DNA of 64,000 bases from Paraburkholderia sartisoli (GTDB lineage: Bacteria > Pseudomonadota > Gammaproteobacteria > Burkholderiales > Burkholderiaceae), in contig NZ_FNRQ01000010.1 in assembly GCF_900107685.1 (NCBI RefSeq), positions 1 to 64,000 of the forward strand, given 5' to 3'. This document shows, one piece after another, positions 58,352 through 64,000 of the stretch (position 1 is its first letter; the number at the start of each line of letters is the position of its first letter). The translations under genes were made by a program, and so were the position numbers. The notes beneath the pieces were generated by a model that was not told the origin of the DNA, did not search any database, and saw only the letters and a program-made list of their open reading frames with translations.

Positions 58352-59278
58352 ATGCCAGCCATAGAAATTCGTAACGTCAAGAAACGCTACAAGGATTTGC
58401 AGGCGCTCAAGGGCGTCAACTTCACGGTCGAAGAAGGTGAGTTTTTCGGGCTGCTCGGCCCGAATGGCGCGGGCAAGACGACGCTCATCAGCATCCTCGC
58501 GGGCCTCGCCCGTGCCGACGAAGGCAACATCGCGGTGCGCGGCCACGACGTGGTCGACGACTTCCGCGAAGCGCGCCGCGCGCTCGGCGTCGTGCCGCAG
58601 GAGCTCGTCTTCGATCCGTTCTTCACCGTGCGCGAGACGCTGCGCATCCAGTCTGGCTACTACGGTCTGCGCAACAACGACGCGTGGATCGACGAAGTGA
58701 TGGCCAACCTCGACCTCACCGAAAAAGCCGACGCCAACATGCGCGCGCTGTCGGGCGGCATGAAGCGGCGCGTTCTCGTCGCGCAGGCGCTGGTGCATCG
58801 TCCGCCCGTGATCGTGCTCGACGAGCCGACCGCCGGCGTCGACGTCGAGCTGCGCCAGACACTCTGGAAGTTCATCTCCCGCCTGAATCGCGACGGCCAC
58901 ACGATCGTGCTGACCACGCACTATCTGGAAGAAGCCGAATCGCTGTGCGACCGCATCGCGATGCTGCGCCGTGGCGAGTTGGTCGCGCTCGAACGCACGA
59001 GCACGCTGCTGCAGCGCTTCGCCGGCCTGCAACTGTTCGTGCGGTTTGCCGCGGGCGCGTTGCCGCCCGATCTCAGGCCGCTCGAAGTCGATTCGCAGGG
59101 CGCGCAGGGCCGTCAGCACCTGCTGCGGCTCGCGAGCTATGACGACGTCGAGCGGATTCTCGCGCAGTGCCGCGCGGCAGGTTGCACGTTCGAGGAAATC
59201 GAGGTCCGCAAGGCCGATCTCGAGGACGTATTCGTTCAGGTGATGAACGGTCCGGAAGTGATCGAGGGGCTGGCATGA
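58352..59278 (+). CDS. ABC-2 type transporter ATP-binding protein (YadG-like)
   Basis: The 308-residue product has Walker A GPNGAGKTT (residues 36-44), the Q-loop in VVPQELVFDPFFTVRE, signature LSGGMKRRVLVAQAL, Walker B VIVLDEPTAGVD and the switch His in VLTTHYLEEAE. It pairs with the following permease (ATGA overlap). Such pairs export drugs, lipids or polysaccharides; the cargo here is unknown. ATG 58352 is chosen as the family begins (M)xAIEIRNVKKRYK; ATGs at 58322 and 58337 are alternatives. Confidence 0.92.
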   Translation: MPAIEIRNVKKRYKDLQALKGVNFTVEEGEFFGLLGPNGAGKTTLISILAGLARADEGNIAVRGHDVVDDFREARRALGVVPQELVFDPFFTVRETLRIQSGYYGLRNNDAWIDEVMANLDLTEKADANMRALSGGMKRRVLVAQALVHRPPVIVLDEPTAGVDVELRQTLWKFISRLNRDGHTIVLTTHYLEEAESLCDRIAMLRRGELVALERTSTLLQRFAGLQLFVRFAAGALPPDLRPLEVDSQGAQGRQHLLRLASYDDVERILAQCRAAGCTFEEIEVRKADLEDVFVQVMNGPEVIEGLA

Positions 59279-60039
59279 GCGGTTATAGCGGATTCGGTAC
59301 GCTGTTCTACAAGGAAATCCTGCGGTTCTGGAAGGTGGCGTTTCAAACCGTGCTCGCGCCGGTCGTGACCGCGCTGCTGTATCTGACGATCTTCGGTCAT
59401 GCGCTGAGCGGCCACGTGCAGGTGTATCCGGGCGTCGGCTACACGAGCTTTCTGATTCCCGGTCTCGTGATGATGAGCGTGTTGCAGAACGCGTTCGCGA
59501 ACAGTTCGTCCTCGCTGATCCAGTCGAAGATCACCGGCAATCTCGTGTTCGTGCTGCTGCCGCCGCTCTCGCACGGCGAGATGTTCGGCGCCTACGTGCT
59601 GGCCGCGCTCGTGCGCGGTCTCGCGGTCGGCCTCGGCGTGTTCGTCGTGACGGTGTGCTTCATTCCGGTCAGCTTCGTGGCGCCGTTCTACATCATCGCT
59701 TTTGCGCTGCTCGGCGCGGCGATTCTCGCCACGCTCGGCCTGATCGCCGGCATCTGGGCGGAGAAGTTCGACCAGCTCGCGACGTTCCAGAATTTCCTGA
59801 TTACGCCGCTCACGTTCCTTTCAGGCGTGTTCTACTCGACGCACACACTGCCGCCGGTGTGGCGCGAAGTGTCGCGGCTGAATCCTTTTTTCTACATGAT
59901 CGACGGCTTTCGCTTCGGTTTCTTCGGGATGTCGGATATCGATCCGCTCGTGAGCCTTGCGATTGTCAGCGGTTTCTTTGTGGTGCTGGCCGTGCTGGCG
60001 ATGCGCATGCTCGCAACCGGCTACAAGCTGCGCCACTGA
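59275..60039 (+). CDS. ABC-2 type transporter permease (YadH-like)
   Basis: The 254-residue product has six hydrophobic segments and the ABC-2 signature region FQNFLITPLTFLSGVFYSTHTLPPVWREVSRLNPFFYMIDGFR (read in parts). It works with the ATPase encoded just upstream. In many betaproteobacteria this pair lies between the mla genes and ibaG-murA, so a role in envelope lipid or polymer traffic is plausible but unproven. GAGGAG for ibaG follows within 10 bp. Confidence 0.92.
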   Translation: MSGYSGFGTLFYKEILRFWKVAFQTVLAPVVTALLYLTIFGHALSGHVQVYPGVGYTSFLIPGLVMMSVLQNAFANSSSSLIQSKITGNLVFVLLPPLSHGEMFGAYVLAALVRGLAVGLGVFVVTVCFIPVSFVAPFYIIAFALLGAAILATLGLIAGIWAEKFDQLATFQNFLITPLTFLSGVFYSTHTLPPVWREVSRLNPFFYMIDGFRFGFFGMSDIDPLVSLAIVSGFFVVLAVLAMRMLATGYKLRH

Positions 60040-60052
60040 CGAGGAGCATTCC

Positions 60053-60292
60053 ATGTTACCGACTCCCGAACAGGTCAAGAACTACATCGCCAATGGGCTC
60101 GCATGCGAGCACCTCGAAGTCGAAGGCGACGGTCAGCATTTCTTTGCGACGATCGTATCGAACAGCTTCGAAGGCAAGCGTCTGATTCAACGCCATCAAC
60201 TTGTTTATGCGGCGCTCGGCGAACGCATGAAACAGGAAATTCACGCGCTCAGCATGAAGACGCTGACGCCCGCCGAATGGCAAAACGCGTAA
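60053..60292 (+). CDS. ibaG: BolA-family protein IbaG (YrbA)
   Basis: IbaG is a small BolA-type protein that works with monothiol glutaredoxins in iron-sulfur handling and acid response. The 79-residue product MLPTPEQVKNYIANGLACEHLEVEGDGQHF has the BolA fold with Cys18 and the RHQLVYAALGERM helix with a conserved histidine. GAGGAG 7 nt upstream supports ATG 60053. In E. coli ibaG likewise lies between mlaB and murA. Confidence 0.93.
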   Translation: MLPTPEQVKNYIANGLACEHLEVEGDGQHFFATIVSNSFEGKRLIQRHQLVYAALGERMKQEIHALSMKTLTPAEWQNA

Positions 60293-60382
60293 TCTGGAAA
60301 GTCAGTGCGAATTACTCAAGAAACACGCAGCGCCGGTCGTGGCGCCGCCATCATCAACCGGGCAGATCAGGAACAGACTGGC

Positions 60383-61645
60383 ATGGACAAACTCGTTATC
60401 GTTGGGGGCCAGCGGCTCGCGGGTGAGATCGTTGTCTCCGGTGCAAAGAACGCGGCATTGCCGATCCTGTGCGCGGGCTTGCTGAGCGCCGATCCGGTTC
60501 ATCTCGACAACGTGCCCGACCTGCAGGACGTGCGCACGATGCTGAAACTGTTGCGCCAGATGGGCATGCGCACCGAGGAAAGCGGCGGCCGCGTCGCGCT
60601 CGACGCATCGAAGGTCGACAACCTCGTCGCGCCGTACGAACTCGTGAAGACGATGCGCGCGTCGATTCTCGTGCTCGGACCGCTCCTCGCGCGCTTCGGC
60701 GAAGCGAAGGTGTCGCTGCCGGGCGGCTGCGCGATCGGCGCGCGTCCGGTCGACCAGCACATCAAGGGCCTGCAGGCGATGGGCGCCGAGATCAGCATCG
60801 AACACGGCTTTATCGAGGCGCGCGCGAAGCGCCTGAAGGGCACGCGCATCGTCACGGACATGATCACGGTGACCGGCACGGAAAACCTGCTGATGGCCGC
60901 CGTGCTCGCCGAAGGCGAAACGGTGATCGAAAACGCCGCGCGTGAGCCGGAAGTCGGCGACCTCGCGCAGCTGCTCGTCGCGATGGGCGCGCAGATCGAG
61001 GGCATCGGCACGGACCGTCTCGTCATCCAGGGCGTCGAGAAGCTGCACGGCGCGAAGCACACGGTCGTTCCGGACCGCATCGAAGCCGGCACGTTCCTGT
61101 GCGCGGTCGCGGCGGCGGGCGGCGACGTGGTGCTGCGTCACGTGCGCCCGCTGATTCTCGAAGCCGTGACGGAAAAGCTGCGCGAAGCCGGCGTCACGAT
61201 CGAGGAAGGCGACGACTGGATGCGCGTGAAGATGAACCAGCGTCCGCATGCCGTGAGCGTGCGCACGTCGGAATATCCGGCGTTCCCGACCGACATGCAG
61301 GCGCAGTTCATGGCGCTCAACACGATCGCGAACGGCACCTCGCAGGTCGTCGAAACGATCTTCGAGAACCGCTTCATGCACGTGCAGGAGCTGAACCGCC
61401 TCGGCGCGAACATCACGATCGACGGCAACACGGCGCTCGTGAACGGCGTCGCCCAGCTGTCGGGCGCGAAGGTGATGGCGACCGATCTGCGCGCGTCGGC
61501 GAGTCTCGTGATCGCGGGCCTGTGCGCCGATGGCGAAACGCTGATCGACCGCATCTATCACCTTGACCGGGGCTACGACCGGATGGAAACGAAGCTGACG
61601 GCCGTCGGCGCGAAGGTGAGCCGTATTCACGGGAGCCAGGCATGA
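60383..61645 (+). CDS. murA: UDP-N-acetylglucosamine 1-carboxyvinyltransferase
   Basis: MurA makes the first committed precursor of peptidoglycan and is the fosfomycin target. The 420-residue product MDKLVIVGGQRLAGEIVVSGAKNAALP has the catalytic Cys116 in LPGGCAIGARP, so it is expected to be fosfomycin sensitive. GTG 60305 upstream would add 26 unmatched residues. Its stop overlaps hisG (ATGA). Confidence 0.97.
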   Translation: MDKLVIVGGQRLAGEIVVSGAKNAALPILCAGLLSADPVHLDNVPDLQDVRTMLKLLRQMGMRTEESGGRVALDASKVDNLVAPYELVKTMRASILVLGPLLARFGEAKVSLPGGCAIGARPVDQHIKGLQAMGAEISIEHGFIEARAKRLKGTRIVTDMITVTGTENLLMAAVLAEGETVIENAAREPEVGDLAQLLVAMGAQIEGIGTDRLVIQGVEKLHGAKHTVVPDRIEAGTFLCAVAAAGGDVVLRHVRPLILEAVTEKLREAGVTIEEGDDWMRVKMNQRPHAVSVRTSEYPAFPTDMQAQFMALNTIANGTSQVVETIFENRFMHVQELNRLGANITIDGNTALVNGVAQLSGAKVMATDLRASASLVIAGLCADGETLIDRIYHLDRGYDRMETKLTAVGAKVSRIHGSQA

Positions 61646-62340
61646 GCGCGGTGCCGCAAACGTCGTCGTCTCCGGCCGTGAATGCGCCGCTGACGCTCGC
61701 GCTGTCGAAAGGGCGTATCTTCGAGGAAACCGTGCCGCTGCTTGCCGCCGCGGGCATCGAGGTCACCGAGGATCCTGAAACGTCGCGCAAGCTGATCCTG
61801 CCGACGAACGATCCGAACGTGCGCGTCATCATCGTGCGCGCCACCGACGTGCCCACGTACGTCGAATACGGCGCCGCCGATTTCGGCGTGGCGGGCAAGG
61901 ACGTGCTGCTCGAACACGGCGGCGGCGGCCTGTATCAGCCGATCGATCTCGATATCGCGCGTTGCCGGATGTCGGTGGCGGTGAAGGGCGGCTTCGATTA
62001 CGCGAGCGCCGTGCGCCAGGGCGCGCGGCTGCGCGTCGCCACGAAGTACGTGGAAACCGCGCGCGAGCATTTTGCGGCGAAGGGCGTGCACGTCGACCTG
62101 ATCAAGCTGTACGGATCGATGGAACTGGCTCCGCTCGTCGGTCTCGCCGATGCGATCGTCGATCTGGTGAGTTCGGGCGGCACGCTGCGCGCGAACAACC
62201 TGGTCGAAGTCGAGGAGATCATGCAGATCTCGTCGCGGCTCGTCGTGAATCAGGCGGCGCTCAAGCTCAAGCGCGCGGCGCTGCGCCCGATTCTCGATGC
62301 GTTCGAGCGCGCGTCGCACAGCTATAACGCGGCCGCCTGA
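61642..62340 (+). CDS. hisG: ATP phosphoribosyltransferase, short form
   Basis: HisG starts histidine synthesis by joining ATP and PRPP. The 232-residue product is the short form lacking the C-terminal regulatory domain, with TLALSKGRIFEETVPLL, the PRPP loop ADAIVDLVSSGGTLRANNL and DFGVAGKDVLLE. Short HisG needs HisZ for activity and feedback control; hisZ is not in this window. The first 14 residues before APLTLALSKG are extra and unstructured. Confidence 0.95.
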   Translation: MSAVPQTSSSPAVNAPLTLALSKGRIFEETVPLLAAAGIEVTEDPETSRKLILPTNDPNVRVIIVRATDVPTYVEYGAADFGVAGKDVLLEHGGGGLYQPIDLDIARCRMSVAVKGGFDYASAVRQGARLRVATKYVETAREHFAAKGVHVDLIKLYGSMELAPLVGLADAIVDLVSSGGTLRANNLVEVEEIMQISSRLVVNQAALKLKRAALRPILDAFERASHSYNAAA

Positions 62341-62364
62341 CCTGACCGGTCAAACGCGGCGGAT

Positions 62365-62402
62365 ACACAGCAACACGCAGCACCACACAGCAACAAGCAG
62401 CA
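62365..62402. repeat. Two near-identical 18-bp repeats between hisG and hisD
   Basis: ACACAGCAACACGCAGCA (62365-62382) and ACACAGCAACAAGCAGCA (62385-62402) differ at one base and lie 20 bp apart in the 131-bp gap. Function unknown; could be slippage. Confidence 0.85.
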
Positions 62403-62471
62403 GGCAACACCGCGCAGCACCTGAAGAATCCGCACGAGCAGTGCGCGCGCTTTACCGAAACGGATACCCGT

Positions 62472-63794
<1,323 letters not shown>

Positions 63795-63849
63795 GCGCAA
63801 CACCGCGTTCATCGCGGGTAACACAACAAACAAGAATACTGGCCAACCA

Positions 63850-63869
63850 GGGCGGCGCGCATGCCGCCC
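63850..63869 (+). other. Hairpin between hisD and hisC
   Basis: GGGCGGC (63850-63856), GCGCAT loop, GCCGCCC (63863-63869), no T tract, in the 115-bp gap. A GC-rich self-complementary stretch (63879-63899) follows. Possibly RNA-stability related. Confidence 0.45.
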
Positions 63870-63909
63870 GTGTCAGGCTGGCGCGCCGCGCGCGCCGGCC
63901 CACCCCATC

Positions 63910-64000
63910 ATGACGACACCACAAGACATCATCCGTCGCGACGTGCTCGCGATGACCAGCTATCCCGTGCCCGACGCGACCGGCTTCATCAAGCTGGACG
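63910..64000 (+). CDS. hisC: Histidinol-phosphate aminotransferase, N-terminal part (partial at right edge)
   Basis: ATG 63910 opens a frame, MTTPQDIIRRDVLAMTSYPV then PDATGFIKLD, that runs past the window. This matches the N terminus of Burkholderia HisC, a PLP enzyme converting imidazole-acetol phosphate to histidinol phosphate. Only 30 codons are visible, so the call rests on these residues and on following hisG-hisD. Confidence 0.85.
   Translation, partial: MTTPQDIIRRDVLAMTSYPVPDATGFIKLD

Overview
The window is a chromosomal stretch from a high-GC betaproteobacterium of Burkholderia sensu lato, most likely Paraburkholderia or Caballeronia. The protein sequences, start codons and gene order fit chromosome 1 of that group. 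I see no prophage, CRISPR array, rRNA or tRNA gene. The only trace of a mobile element is one transposase-family gene that has lost its catalytic residues.

Layout. 1-15,448: the end of tuf and then the whole S10-spc-alpha ribosomal supercluster (rpsJ to rplQ, with secY, infA, rpmJ and rpoA), all on the plus strand. It is punctuated by palindromes that overlap -10 boxes before rplC, rplN and rplQ. 15,500-20,800: cutA and dsbD, then hemB and engB on the minus strand with a candidate small RNA between them, then a di-haem cytochrome c4. 20,800-26,120: resB-ccsB (System II cytochrome c maturation) and msrP-msrQ (periplasmic methionine sulfoxide repair). 26,200-30,700: lysA-lptM (minus), cyaY (plus), mrcA (minus). 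30,900-38,131: a pilMN-(OP)-Q type IV pilus assembly operon followed by aroK-aroB and a dGTPase-like gene, the same order as in other proteobacteria. 38,300-40,571: a DUF883 membrane protein, an OmpW-family porin and the catalytically dead RAYT-type transposase. 40,867-47,150: gltBD glutamate synthase. 47,380-49,726: a 2'-5' RNA ligase-like protein and an SbmA/BacA-like ABC exporter.

49,980-53,727: a thiamine operon (thiO-thiS-thiG-thiE) under a TPP riboswitch. Its expression platform appears to hide the ribosome binding site of a 27-codon upstream ORF that overlaps thiO. 53,831-60,292: mlaFED-mlaA-mlaC-mlaB (retrograde phospholipid transport), an ABC-2 ATPase/permease pair and ibaG. 60,383-64,000: murA, hisG, hisD and the start of hisC, which runs off the window.

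How the genes work together. The left third builds ribosomes, RNA polymerase alpha and the Sec channel. DsbD, ResB and CcsB share the task of delivering reductant and haem to periplasmic cytochromes such as the c4 encoded here. HemB makes the tetrapyrrole and CyaY serves iron-sulfur/haem iron. The mla genes, LptM, PBP1a, MurA and OmpW are all envelope functions. The most interesting items are the thi leader uORF, the hemB-engB small RNA candidate with an anti-Shine-Dalgarno loop, the dead RAYT, the PilO-PilP fusion and the promoter-in-palindrome elements.
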